NCBI RefSeq assembly: GCF_011386835.1
Contig: NC_088791.1
Span: 128,378,943-128,442,942 of the forward strand
Reading direction: 5' to 3'
Source of the DNA: Chrysemys picta bellii
Taxonomy: Eukaryota; Chordata; Testudines; Emydidae
DNA length: 64,000 nt
Part shown: positions 10,604 through 22,060 of the stretch, piece after piece
Position numbering within the stretch: position 1 is the first letter of the stretch
Layout of the letters: the number at the start of each line of letters is the position of its first letter
Translations under genes and position numbers: made by a program
Notes under the pieces: generated by a model
Seen by the model: the letters and a program-made list of their open reading frames with translations, nothing else
Database searches by the model: none
What the model was told of the DNA's origin: nothing

Positions 10604-11780
10604 GTGAGCAGCATTACAGCGCTCCAGGGACTCTTGAGCCTTTCTAGTTCTAAGCAAAGCAACCATTTAAATATCCGGCCATGACCAGCAAAGTAAGTCT
10701 AAACATAACTGTGGTATGATCCTGCCCAGAGCAGCTTTTTAATTTTATTAATCACATTATGCTAAATTAATAAATAACTGCCTGCAAATTTGTTTGTTTT
10801 TGAGAGTACATTTAAAGTCCGATTTATCCCAAGACGTTCAATAAAATCAAGTTTTTGTTTGTTCAGAAGTTTGTCTGTCCCGGTCTCTTTAATTTCTGGT
10901 TCATTTCAATTGCGTGAAATTATCATGGGAATGGATTCCAGAAGAACTGTAACCTCACATACTTGATTTGCATATATCCATGATTTTGGCATTTGAGTGC
11001 AACAAACTTTACTAGCTGCATCATGTTTAACAATATAATAATTTGCCTTCCCTCCAAGAATCTCTCAGTACTTTATAAACACTCCTGAATTAAATGATAC
11101 AACATCTGTGTCTTAGGTCAGTTTTATCTTCATTTTATAGTTAAAGAATTGTGGCACAGGTGATAAAGGGCCTCAAATGCATTGACTAATTTTGTGCAGG
11201 TAACTACAGACTCATTTCACAGAATTTAAATGGCTATGTAGTTAATTGGTCCCAACAAACAGCTACCTAGATATCTAAATGCCATGAATTAAACCTGAAA
11301 AATTATGGGCAGAAAATAAAGGCCTGTTGAGAATATTTTAAGAATCAGATTCAGAGTGTTTTATTCAGGAAATCTGTGAAAGAGAAAGAATTAGAAGCCA
11401 TGGTCCTTGAATCCTAGTCCTGTACTTTAAAATCATCCTTATTTCACTGTAAAATGCTATATCAGGACATTGAATACAGCTGGAAGAGTAAGGATAACAT
11501 TAAAAAGCAAGTGTATTATTATGCACTGTTCATATACAACCAATGCAACAAACTTTGGTTATATAGCATTCCTCAACTACAGACTGGAATGGAAATGAAG
11601 TTTATCACAATCTTCTGTACCTTTCTCAGTCATATGCAACACAAAGGAAGACACAAACACTGAGCAAATCAAAAGTGAGGTTCAGATTTTTGGCCAGACA
11701 AGCTCTGTTATTCCCAGAATGCAACGTAAACAACCAACATCAGATTAGACAACACGATCGCACACTTTGCCACTTCCGTA
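10604..11780. other. AT-rich DNA downstream of let-7b, no feature
   Basis: If the primary transcript continues, this is its 3' part. There is an AATAAA at about 10840 ('tcaataaaatc'), but nothing shows it is used. The short frame at 11454-11663 has no domain. A weak MIR-like stretch lies near 11045-11165. Confidence 0.45.
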
Positions 11781-12140
11781 GACCGAGCACATTGCACACA
11801 CCAGGTGTTCCTTGCATCCCTCCATTCCCCACCATGAGCTCCGTGGGTGCCCCCTCCCATCCCCTTCTATTTCAGGGACTCCCTGCCAACCCCACATATA
11901 ACCTCCCCCATGCCAGGGCTATGTTTGTCCCCCTCATTCCCCCTCTCTCTCATGCCCCCCTTCCCAGCAAGGCCTGGGGCTCTGTGTCCCCCCACCCTCC
12001 TTCCTCCAGTACATGACAGGAGCTGTGTGTCCCTCATTTTCCCCTCCCTAATTCCATTGTTCCTCCCCCCATATTCCCTCAATGCCAGATGTTGTGTGTG
12101 CCTCGCACTTCTCCCTCTGCCAGGGGTTCCTTTGCGTGTC
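11780..12140. repeat. Pyrimidine-rich degenerate minisatellite
   Basis: Units of about 50-55 bp recur with the pattern 'catgccaggg', 'ctgtgtgtcc' and then a run of C/T blocks. I count four or five diverged copies. The strong C/T strand bias creates the long Pro/Leu-rich frames at 11675-12016 and 11847-12344, which I do not regard as genes. Such tracts occur inside several turtle transposons, so this may be the core of an element whose ends are lost. Confidence 0.55.
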
Positions 12141-12561
12141 CTCCGGCCCCATTCTTGTTTCTTTTATTTCTGTCTGGGAGCTAAGTCATTCAGGGTGCCA
12201 ACATTTTACACTATATTGGAAGGAAGGGCAGAGCTGAGATGGGGATATTGTTATGCTGGAAGGTTGCCATCACACAATTCTTTGATGTGTAGTCAATTAT
12301 CATATTTCAGACAGACAGAGAAATGCCGTCGAGTTGAGTGTTAGACCTTGCTTCCCTCGGCCAATTACATTACCAAATGAGTAGATTTTGAAAGAAATGG
12401 CAATATTATTATTTTATTATTCTGCTTTGTCAGGTTAATGCAATTCACTTTCCATCACTAACATTGGTTATTAGTGTAAGAAAATAAAGTATTATCATTA
12501 GCAATGATAGCAGTTGTTAAAATGGGAGCCTCAGTGAATGTAACAGACCAATTATTTTTAT
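12141..12561. other. No feature seen
   Basis: AT-rich and non-coding, with no recognisable repeat end. Confidence 0.5.
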
Positions 12562-12566
12562 GGCCC

Positions 12567-13220
12567 TGTGATGGGGTGTCCACCCCACACATGGAAGAGG
12601 AGGTTAAAATAGGTTAATTAACCTGATAGGCTGTATCTGGGGGAGAGCCAGGGCTTGGAAGTCTGATTGAAGATGGAGCCCAGCTGAGAAGAAACAGGTG
12701 GGGCTAGCATAAAGCCAGGAAGTTGGCAGCAGAAGGGCATTGCAGTGAGGGAGTCTATAGCTGCTCTCTGGATGTTAGAGAAGGAAATCAACCCACTCAG
12801 GGGGAGAGTAGAAACCTCAGGGGATCCAAGCCCTGAAGGAGGGGTTTATCTAGGAGGCTGATGGAGTGAAAGCCTGAGAGAGGTGAGGTATGGTAGGATA
12901 TTGCAGACCTTGGCTGCTGATTAGAGGGTCACTGAGCTGGAACCCGGCATAGAGGATGGGCCTGGATTCCCCTACCAGCCACTGGGGAAGTGGCACCATT
13001 TGGGCACTGAAGGGAAAACTGCCGTTTTGAATGGAGAGACGTTGGAAACGGGGGTTGGACCTGGCCAGAGGTGAAAGCTATGAAGAGAGAGCATCCCTGA
13101 TTGCAGAAAGAGGCTGCGGGGCATGCGAATGAGCAATGGAAGGGGCCGTCGGACTTGGAGGGAGTTAATCCCCAGGGCATCTGTGAAGAGGAGCACTAGT
13201 GGTGAGAGTACCCTGTGACA
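12567..13220 (+). mobile_element. Solo LTR, probably Gypsy-type
   Basis: A 654-bp block with TG..CA ends: 'tgtgatggggtgtccacc' at the left and 'accctgtgaca' at the right. The flanks ggccc (12562-12566) and ggctc (13221-13225) look like a 5-bp duplication with one mismatch. The left end resembles the right-hand LTR terminus near 52260-52275 read on the minus strand, so the two may belong to related families. No internal gag-pol remains, as after recombination between two LTRs. Promoter and poly-A signals are not obvious. Confidence 0.65.
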
Positions 13221-13399
13221 GGCTCCAATGCTGGAAATACTTAATGAGTTATGCACATGGTTAAGTGTCCCTAAAATTGTTACATGTTTGCTCGCCGTAG
13301 GCTCTATCCTTTACTTCCGTAGTGGAGGCACACCTATCTGCCCAGCTGCTGAACCATTCCAGCCAGACTGCTGTAGGTGGACATGCAGTGACACACCCT

Positions 13400-14160
13400 G
13401 AAAATGCATGGCTTCAGTAATCTAAGGGCAAGCCTCCAGTGCCGTTGGAGGTGTAATGTCCAGCTCAGGTAGCTTTGATTGCGCTAGCACAATTTTTTTT
13501 TTAAAGTGCAGCTGAAGCAGCGCAAGTGGATGGCATGAGCTAAAGTGGTCTTGGATAGGTTTGTACTCCAGCGACTAGCCCATGGTGCTGTAGCCACACT
13601 GCTATCTTTAGATTGTTCAGGTAGCCACGTTAAGCTCTCCTATTGTCATAGCACTGGGCACCTGAGCACTTAGGCCAGCAAAACTTATGTTGCTCGGGGG
13701 AGGGGGGGGGTTCCCACACCTCTGAGTGACAAAAGTTTTGCTAACATAAGTGCTAATGTAGATGCAGCCTAAAAGCATCCACCCAGAGTTAAAGCAGTTT
13801 AACAAATCCACTTTAAATGTTAATTTGCATTAACTTTTCTGAGCATCGCCATGTAGACAAGCCCAAAGTGAAAGGAGCATCTTCCTCTAAGACCAGGTCT
13901 ACACTACAGACTTTTATCGGTATCACTACATTGCTCAGGGGTGTGAAAAATGTAGTTATACTGATAAACCCCTGTATAGACAGCGCTGTGTCAACGGGAG
14001 AGCTTCTCCTGTCAACATAGCTACTGCCTCTCGAGGAGGTGGACTAACTACGCTGACAGAAGACGCTCGCTGGTTAGCAGAGTAGCAGCTTCACTAAAGC
14101 CCTACAGTGGTGCAGCTGCACTGCTGTTGTGCCGTACGTTAAGACAAGTCCTCGGTAAAT
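13400..14160. repeat. Cluster of small inverted-repeat MITE-like units
   Basis: Several pieces resemble turtle 'ggtctacact...gtagaca' MITEs. 'gaccaggtctacactacag' begins near 13891, and 'agacaagtcctcgg' near 14142 would be its diverged opposite end. Within 13668-13762, 'gcaaaacttatgttgct' and 'ttttgctaacataagtg' form an inverted pair. 'catgtagacaagccc' near 13850 is another end. No coding capacity and no certain target-site duplications. Confidence 0.45.
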
Positions 14161-16418
14161 TGTATAGTAAACACATCACTACATTTGGAACAAATCCTGT
14201 GAGGTGCTGAGGCCCCTCAATTTCACTTGACATCAAATGGCATAATTCTGGACTTGGTTGTAACTGATGACACTCAACGCCTCACTGGATTAGACTTTTC
14301 ATTACTATCTTTAAAGAATGGTTAGAAATGTGGTTGATTTGAGTCCATAGAATGGGAAGCTGGGAGTTGGTGGAGGAAGGAAAAAAATCTCTGCAAGTCT
14401 GACAGTTGCTGGAGATACTGGCTTCCATTTTCTTTTTCCTTCTTGCTTTTTAAAGAGGCTCTCACAATTTAAAACTGTTGTCACTGATGTTAGCCACACA
14501 TTAAGGGCTGAGGGAGCCACACCACCGATTCTGTACTCCTGCTGCTGACAGTGTAATGCACAGAGTCACAGCTGTAGTGTGAACATCTTAGATTGCAATC
14601 CCAGTCACACCTTATATTATGAATATCTTAAAATGTCCTGATCATTTTCAGGACAGCTGGGTATGAAATTCCCAGGTTCATCACACACTTGGTATAGTCA
14701 AATATGGGAGAAAGGGGCAAGGGGCTGGGAACTGCTTTGCACATTCTACAACAGTCTGCTAGATCTCTTCTGTGAAGTTCTGTTAAAATCTTTTGGCTCT
14801 GCTAGGATCAGCATTTTGTTCTTGGTAATGAGCTGTGAGTTTTCAGATTCTAGTCATTCTGGCAGTCCTATTATTAAAAGGAAGGGCCAAAAAATTCTAT
14901 ACAATTCTCTTTGCTAAGATCTACAATAAATACAAAAAGGGGCTACATTTAGCTTCCCCACCTGCAGTTGATGTGGTCTGTCCTAAGCAGTAGGTGTAAT
15001 TACGCTTATGGAAATTGCAACAGAAGCTTTAAAGAACAATGTTATGGCACAGAATATTTTCCAAAATTATAAATGGTTTGTGTAAAAATGCAAGTAGTGT
15101 GAACTGGAATCACACTGGAAAATGAACTTTTTAAAAAAAAATCCTGCCAGCATTTGTTCTGTTTGAATTAGTATATTATTTTGTGGCACAAACTAGGTTA
15201 GAGGAAAGCACATTGAGAGTTACCCAACAGACAGAGAAATTGCACAACTTGACATCAGAGTCCGTTTAGTTTTCTAATGTATGTCTTCATAAAACATTTA
15301 GATTTTTCACGTAACAGCATGATTAATGCTGTAGTCATAGACAAATTGCACAGATCTTTCTCTAATAGCACCTGTACTTTTAGCTATTAATCTTGGCCTT
15401 ATTGAAGTCAGTGGAAATTTTGCCACTGACTTCAATGGGGCCAGTTTTCCATGGGGGGAGGGAGAGGGAGGAGGGTAAGGGTAATTTTTGAGACAATAAA
15501 ACTGATTATACTGTGTATTGCAAGCCACTATATGTTCTACTCCTTATCTGAATGGGATCTGGGATCTAGGGGTGCAGATCCAGAATGGACTGCACCCCAC
15601 AACTTGGGAGTGGAGTTGACTGAAACATTTTGATGGAATAGTTTTTCTGTCCAAAAAGACTCTTTTGCTGATATCAGGACCATTTACAGGAGGGCATCAA
15701 CTTCAATTACATTTTTGACAGAATAACTTCAAAACTATTTGAACTGAAACAGAATTATTTTGACTTGGTTTTACACTTTTAATTAGCATTACATTAAAAC
15801 ATTTTGAGACTGAAGAACTATTTTGACATTATCAAAATGACATTATCAAAACAAAATGTGTGATAGGGTCATTTTGATATTTCTTTTTGGAAACATTTTG
15901 GAATTTTTGTTCCAGGGTAAACTTTGACCTTTTGACTTTTCGTTCTCATTTGGGACAAAAGGGGGGAAACAGAAATGTTGGAATTTCCTGTGGGATAGAC
16001 ATTCTGTTTTCTGTTCTGCTCCACTTCCTGGAGTGGGTTATTACCTCTGCTTCCGTCCCCAGAGCCCACTGATCCACTGCCTGCTGTGGTCACAAGGTAC
16101 CATGGGGATTGAGCCTGACCCTGTTGCCTGCTCTCCCCTAGCAGCAATCAGAGTGGAGCTGCTCACCTTATTCCCCACCCTTCCCCTCTTCCAATAGCAA
16201 ATCTACCATCTTCCTTGTCCCCCATGCTTGTGGCTGCTGTGTGATTATTTACTCTTCTCCCCTATTTTTCCGGTGTAGATACTGTCCCTAAGTCTGGAAG
16301 GTTCTTCCTCCAACAAACAGGGGTCCTTTTCTATCCATTCCCACCTCCAAACCCCTCATGCACACCCAGATAATCTGTTTGATTCTAAACACCTGCTCTT
16401 GCTTCTCCAGTTCATCCA
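14161..16418. other. No gene; one short perfect hairpin
   Basis: Non-coding. At 15402-15435, 'ttgaagtcagtgg' and 'ccactgacttcaa' form a perfect 13-bp stem with an 8-nt loop. It belongs to the 'gacttcaatggg' repeat motif seen throughout the window. The region 15650-15960 is rich in 'cattttga' words. Nothing else is recognised. Confidence 0.5.
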
Positions 16419-16510
16419 AATTATTATTTTTATTCGAGTAGCACTGCAAGGTCACAATCAGTCTGTGCCTGCCCCAAAGAACATAGTCTTACAGAGAGAC
16501 GCAGGTCATC
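16419..16510 (+). repeat. Old interspersed repeat fragment
   Basis: 'attattatttttattcgagt' followed by 'gtagcactgcaaggtcac' and 'ctgccccaaagaacatagtc' matches a repeat I know as frequent in turtles and crocodilians ('..tgccccaaagagcttacaatc'). It is diverged, and its class is not certain. Confidence 0.4.
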
Positions 16511-16684
16511 CATTCTTCAGGGGCACCCTCTGTCCTGTTCCACTGTAACTGACCAAATCCGCCCTCCTCACTTTACCCTGCTTTGCACAACCCAAAAACT
16601 GAAGGGGAAGGAGAGGAGCTGTGTAACTGACAACGGAACTTTGAAGCCAAAATCTACTGTCTCCTCCATGCTGATCATCTACAG

Positions 16685-17014
16685 CAGGGGTTCTCAACCT
16701 TTTTCTTTCTGAGCCCTCCCCCCAGCACACACACAACATGCTATAAAAATTCCCTGGCCTGTCTGTGCCACAACTGTTTTTCTGCATCTAAAAGCCAGGG
16801 CCAATGTTAGGGGGTAGCACGCAGGGCAATTGCCTGGGGCCCCATGCCACAGGCGGCCCTATGAAGTTAAATTGCTCAGGTTTTGGCTTCAGCCCCATGT
16901 GGTGGGGCTTTGGCTTTCTGCCCTGGGCCCCAGCAAGTCTAATCCGGCCTTGCTTGTCAGACCCCCCTGAAACCTGCTCACAGCTCCCCAGTGGGCCCTG
17001 GTTGAGAACCACTG
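16685..17014. mobile_element. hAT-type non-autonomous element (CAGGGGTTCTCAACC)
   Basis: 330 bp with inverted ends 'caggggttctcaacc' and 'ggttgagaaccactg'. It is flanked on both sides by the perfect 8-bp duplication atctacag (16677-16684 and 17015-17022). The interior is unlike the other elements and includes a 'gggggtagcacgcagggc' stretch. The frames at 16788-17181 cross it and are not genes. The same terminal consensus recurs at 37980-38338 and, as ...TCTCAAACT, at 19219-19437 and 42209-43147. Confidence 0.9.
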
Positions 17015-17022
17015 ATCTACAG

Positions 17023-17779
17023 CCCCTCTTTGTACCTTGGACTGGTTTCTTCACACCCACTACATCAAATTCATACTTTCTGTCCTTGCCTGCAAGGGCC
17101 TGTGCACCACAACTCCTGCCTTCCTCTCCACTCTCATCGCTCCTCCTCACCCTATTTGCTCAGTCCAAGCCACACAAGTAAGCATTGTCTTTGTGACCTT
17201 TTTTCTATGTCTATGAACTTTCTTCCATGTGCCCCCTTGTGCTTGGAAAACCCCTGTCTGCTGTCCTGGCCTTGTTCACAGCCCATCTGAAACTGCTCTT
17301 CTTCCAAGAGAGCTACAAGCCCTAGTGTCCCTAACAGAGTAACAGTACAACTGACAAGATACATGTCAAAGCCCACTCTTCAGTAATCTTGCTGTCTGTG
17401 TCATCTGCATAGACTGTAAGTGCCTAAGGGCATGGCCCATGCCATTTTGCCTGTCTGTGTCAAACCTAACGGGCTATGGCCCCCTATATAAATAATTACA
17501 CACACTATGTTAAAAGAACATTACTAAGGCTGCAAAGTCAAGCACTCAAGTTAGGAAATGCCAGGGTGAAGATTGCCAGTGCAGCTGTAATTTGGCCCCT
17601 TTGTGTATCTGCATTATGATACAGTCTTTAATCACACGATAGCATACTACTTTTCCACAGGGCCCCTGCCTCAGTCAGTATGCAGCGTCGAGGGTGCTTA
17701 TTGTTCAATACATTGCTCCAGGCCTTATTTACTGCTCACTATTCAAATCCTACGTTGAAGACAGAATTATTCATTTCCT
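17023..17779. other. No feature seen
   Basis: Non-coding, somewhat C/T-rich up to 17300. It has no recognisable repeat end or RNA gene. Confidence 0.5.
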
Positions 17780-18220
17780 CATGGGCTTTTCTATGACTTT
17801 CATCACTGTAGATCTGAGTGCTACACAAATATTAATGAAGGAATTTTCACAATACCCCTATGAGATATGGGGGTATTATTAGCCCCATTTTATAGATTTG
17901 GAACTGAGGCCCACAGAGCTTAAGATTAAAAGAATCTGCTAACTTTGGGTGCCCTGATTTTTTTCAGAGTACTTAGTATTCTATAGCACTTGGTATATAG
18001 AAAACACAGTGCCTATAAACTTCAATTGTAGTTGGGAACGCACAGCACTTTTGCAAACCAGATCCCAGGGTCTCAAGTCAGGCACCTAGAAAGTGAGGAC
18101 CACTTGGGAAAAGTTTGGTTGAGGTGATTTGACCAGCATCACATAGGAACTCTGTGGCAGAGACAGGGACAGAAACCATTTCTTCAGCACAGCATTCAAC
18201 TACCTTAACCCTGTCCCGTC
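17780..18220 (+). repeat. MIR-like / old LINE-tail repeat
   Basis: 'ccccattttatagatttgga' then 'actgaggcccacagagctta' is the diagnostic MIR/L2-like tail. Further on, 'gcatcacataggaactctgtggcagagac' extended forms of the same repeat are visible near 18140. Heavily diverged. Confidence 0.5.
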
Positions 18221-19210
18221 TCTTCCTAGAGTCCCTTGCCTGGTTCACCACTCACCTTCCAAATTCTGCACCACACTCTCATTCGCTAGACAACCTGAAT
18301 TAATCCCCACAGCTGGGTCCATTCTGTGCACTGAATGAGGCAGGGGTCTTGTGAAAAAAATAGCATGTAATTAAAGATTCTAGAAATTAAGGCTGTTGGT
18401 GTCCCTTTAACTAATAGTTAATATAAGAGAACAGTGTTTGCCAGTTCCTGGGAATATATGTTTATGGCTGAATGCCAAAAAACAAAACCAATACCTAGGT
18501 TGATGGGAATAATGTAAGTTCTCATATATAACCTTAGTTACAGCAGAAAGGGGGGTATCCATTAGCAAGGTTTTCAGAGGGGAGAAACCTTAGTCATCAA
18601 CCTATTGACATGAACCTGAAGAAAACATCATTACAAAAGAATCTGAAAAACTACCCCCCTTCCACAGTGCATGATTAAGATGTCAAATAGCATCCTTTCC
18701 ACAGGCTTATGCTACTCTTCAGCAACTAGTGCCATAATATAACTGTGCATATGAGCTCACATAGGGACCTTGTGTGCAATGTAGCCTCACAAGAGCTGCA
18801 AAAGCACATTTGTGCAGTAAGTGACTTGATCCAAAAAAAACCCTGAAGTCAATAGAAGGACTCCCATTGAGAACTGGACTGGGCCATTAGAGACTTTCAT
18901 TACTGTAATTATGAAGAAAAGTAAACAATTCTGCTACCAATGTGCATAGCTAGGATGTTTCTGCATTTCTATTGCTGTTTGTGGCTGAATAATAGCTTTT
19001 TCCCTCGTCACCCATCATCTGGTTCTGAATCACGCAGCGAGGTGGTAATCCCATGTTTGGGACATCATAGCTTGTGTAAATGATTGCAATAATGCAGATG
19101 TGTAATGGGGTCAAATTAAGGTTGTGCAGGCAACCATACACTGGTATCTTCTAACGGCCTTCTGAGTGCTTAACTTTGTACCCTTAATAGTGTAGTTTTA
19201 ATGTGTAATG
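18221..19210. other. No feature seen
   Basis: AT-rich, non-coding. The short minus-strand frame at 18950-19141 has no domain. Confidence 0.5.
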
Positions 19211-19218
19211 TTCTAGGG

Positions 19219-19437
19219 CAGGAGTTCTCAAACTGGGGGTTGAGACCCCTCGGGGGGTCACGAGGTTATTACATGGGGGGTCACGAGTTGTCAGCCTCCA
19301 CCCCAAACCCCGCTTTGCCTCCAGCATTTATAATGATGTTAAATATATAAAAACATTTTTTAAATTTATAAGGGGGGGGTCGCACTCAGGCTTGCTGTGT
19401 GAAAGGGGTCACCAGTACAAAAGTTTGAGAACCACTG
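19219..19437. mobile_element. hAT-type MITE (CAGGAGTTCTCAAACTG)
   Basis: 219 bp with ends 'caggagttctcaaactg' and 'agtttgagaaccactg'. The flanks are the perfect duplication ttctaggg (19211-19218 and 19438-19445). It carries 'ggggggtcacgag' repeats and an internal AT-rich stretch. The same element, in the opposite orientation and split by an LTR, lies at 42209-43147. No coding capacity. Confidence 0.92.
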
Positions 19438-19559
19438 TTCTAGGGTTTGGGCTTGGGCGTTTTTTAAAGCCAAATGAAGAAAAAATTCCATCATGGGGCA
19501 TGATATTGATACCTACATGGGTCATCACCAGCATTGGAAACTTTAGTTCCGCTGCACAG

Positions 19560-20160
19560 GCCTCTGTCTCCTAGCCCAGCCAGTGCCAGTTCCCCCTGGC
19601 TCCTTGTCCTAATTCAGTTGCCCTGCCCCCACTCACATTTTCCATCCCAACTGACTCCTGTTCCCAGTTTCATCACCATAGGCCCTTGTCCAAGCTCTGT
19701 GTCTGGCACCCTGGCTTGTTGTCCTCGTCTTTTTGCCTACTGAGTCCTGGTCCTCCTTCTGCCCTGTGTCTCTTCATCAAATCGGTCTCCCTTCCCATGC
19801 ACACCTTGTTTCAACCCCTCACACTGGTTCCCAGTCCCTTTCACAGTCTCCCCATCCAGCTTGTTATCCAAGTCTCCCATCTTCCCTCCCAAATCCCTGG
19901 TTCCCAATCCCACTCATTTTCCTTCCTGTCTCTGTCCCAGTCTCCCTTCTCAAGCAGTCTCAGTTGCTCCCCCTGGCTCCCAGACTCCTTCTGCAGTCAG
20001 TTCGTCTCCCACCCAACCTCCAGTCCCAGTTTCCCTCTCCTTCATCCCTGACAGCCTCCAGTGCCAGTCTCCCCACTAGGTTTTTCATCCCAATCTCCCC
20101 TCTCCGCCCCCCTGACTCCCCAGATTCAGCTTTTGTCCTCTGTGCATTCAAATCAGGCAA
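19560..20160. repeat. Pyrimidine-rich degenerate tandem repeat
   Basis: Short units around 'cccagtctccc' and 'ccagtgccagt' recur throughout, giving a C/T-biased strand. The overlapping Ser/Pro-rich frames (19534-19743, 19686-20051, 19733-20254) come from this bias. It is probably the low-complexity core of a transposon whose limits I cannot define. Confidence 0.5.
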
Positions 20161-20366
20161 CCTGCACCAGCCCAGAGGTGTAATTACAGGCCTAGTTCTG
20201 CTCAGCCCTGGGTTGGAACATGTAAAATACAGACGGAAGCCATGGAGAACTTAGCTGCTAAAAACCTAAGAAGTTCTACTGAGCAAGTGCAAACGGATCT
20301 ATTCAAAGGCTTATAACTTGACCTTATTTGGGTGGATTTTCATGGGGACTGCAAAAGACACATCCC

Positions 20367-20488
20367 TAGGGTGACCAGATGTCCTGAATTTATAGGGACA
20401 ATCCCGATTTTTGGGTCGTTTTCTTATATAGGCTCTTATTATCCTCCACCCCATCCCGATTTTTCACGCTTGCTGTCTGGTCACCCTA
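20367..20488. mobile_element. hAT-type MITE (TAGGGTGACCAGA), perfect TSD
   Basis: 122 bp with ends 'tagggtgaccag' and 'ctggtcacccta', perfect inverted repeats over 12 bp. Both flanks are cacatccc (20359-20366 and 20489-20496), a perfect 8-bp hAT-style duplication. It is the intact relative of 3585-3701; both carry 'cttatataggctc' and 'cgatttttcac'. Non-coding. Confidence 0.93.
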
Positions 20489-20496
20489 CACATCCC

Positions 20497-21458
20497 TGAT
20501 GCAAAGGCCGTACCCTGCCAAACTTGAAGTCCTTGTTCCAAAGCATGAGGGCGCTAGGACTGTTCAAAGAAAAGGTCACCAAAATAGTTTTAACATGGGC
20601 AAAACTGCATTTTATTTTTTTTCTTAGCCTCGTTCTTGGAAACAGCTGAGCCATTTGGGCTGAAATTTGCCTCGGGTTGAAGGGGTGGGTTTTTTGTTTG
20701 TTTGTAAAACCCTTGGCATGAAAAATCTCCGCCCAAATGGTTCAAGTCTGACAAAGTTATAAGCAACAGAGAACAGGGTCTGCTAATGGGAAGGATCAGG
20801 CAATCTCCATAATAAGTAGTGCCAACCCTGTCTATACTTATTTGCCTTTGGCACACATAGGCCGTCCCGCCGACAGCAATTCCAGGCCCCAAGGCAGAAC
20901 AGTCAATGGTCCCCCTAGAAAGGGATTTCTGAGGTTTATGACGCTACCTTTTATCCAATTGATAACACATTAGTACCCACTATGTGTCAGTTGTGGCATT
21001 GCTTGATCTAGTTAATTTTTTTTCCAGTTACAGCACCAGTGTCAAACAAATTGTGAGCCTTAATATAAGATGTAGGATTTGTTGTTTTGAATTATATATT
21101 TAAATTAAACAAATACCTTATGGAATGAAATTAATTAATATATAAAGCATTTAAAGAAGCACAAAGTAAGAAAACACCTAAAGTATCAAGCAGGCTAATT
21201 AAACACCTAATCATGATTCATGTGTAATCTAAAGACAAGGAAAAAACTGATATACAAGATGTAACTGCATATGACCAGCAACATTAAAATATACAATACA
21301 ATAATTGTGCTGCTGGTGCTGTTGGATATCAATACCCAACGCAATGAGGAGATGACAGGCATGGTGCGCCACATCTACCAGGAGAGCTCTGAGGAGGCAG
21401 CCAGGGGCGAAGGCAGAGGGAAAACCCATGCCTCATTCCCTGGCTGCGCTCATGATTA
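20497..21458. other. No recognisable gene
   Basis: AT-rich. The short frame at 20590-20892 (minus) is without a domain. Nothing repetitive was identified with confidence. Confidence 0.5.
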
Positions 21459-22060
21459 GGGTTGCCAACTTTCTAATCGCACAAAACTGAACACCCTAGC
21501 CCCGCCCCTTCCCTGAGACCCCACCCCCCACTCACTACATTCCCCCACCTTCACTCACTTTCACTGGGCTGGGCAGGGGGTTGGGGTGTGGGAGGAGGGT
21601 GAGGGCTCTAACTGGGGGCTCCAGGCTGAGCAGTGGGGCTGAGGGATTTGGAATGTGGGAGAGGGCTCTGGGCTGGGGCAGGGGTGGGGGTGTAGGAGGG
21701 GATATGGGCTCTGGGCTGGGGTGAGACTGGATGGGGGGCTCTGGGTTGGGGGAACTCAGGGCTGGGGCTTGGAGTTGGGGCACGGGCTTACCTTCGGCGA
21801 CTCCTGGTCAGTGACACAGCGGGGCTAAGGCAGGCTACCTGCTTGTCCTGGCACCACACTGCGCCTCAGAAGCGGCCAGCAGGTCTGGCTCCTAGGCAGG
21901 GGGGGTCTGGAGGCTGAACATGCTGGCTTGGCGAGGAGCTGCAGCCCTGGGGGAGGAAATCTGGTAGCGCAGAGGTGGGGGAATTCCTAGTTTGAGGAGC
22001 CCACCAAGGATTAGGTATGAGCTGAGCACTGGGTATCAGGACAGAGGCAGCTTGCACACT
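21459..22060. mobile_element. Fragment of a TAGGGTTGCCAAC hAT-type element, G-rich core
   Basis: The left end 'tagggttgccaactttct' (about 21459) is a terminus common in turtles. It is followed by 'gaacaccctagccccgcccc' and then a G-rich run of 'gggctctgggctgggg' units to about 21790. A matching right end was not found, so the element is truncated or its end is decayed. The minus frame at 21535-21783 is a Pro-rich by-product. Confidence 0.55.

Noticed and set aside
11675..12344. Two overlapping + frames of 113 and 165 codons
   Set aside because: Translation of a C/T-rich minisatellite; the repetitive Pro/Leu/Ser content follows the DNA repeat.
19686..20254. Overlapping Ser/Pro-rich + frames up to 173 codons
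   Set aside because: Same low-complexity pyrimidine strand in three frames; interrupted by no splice logic and without domains.
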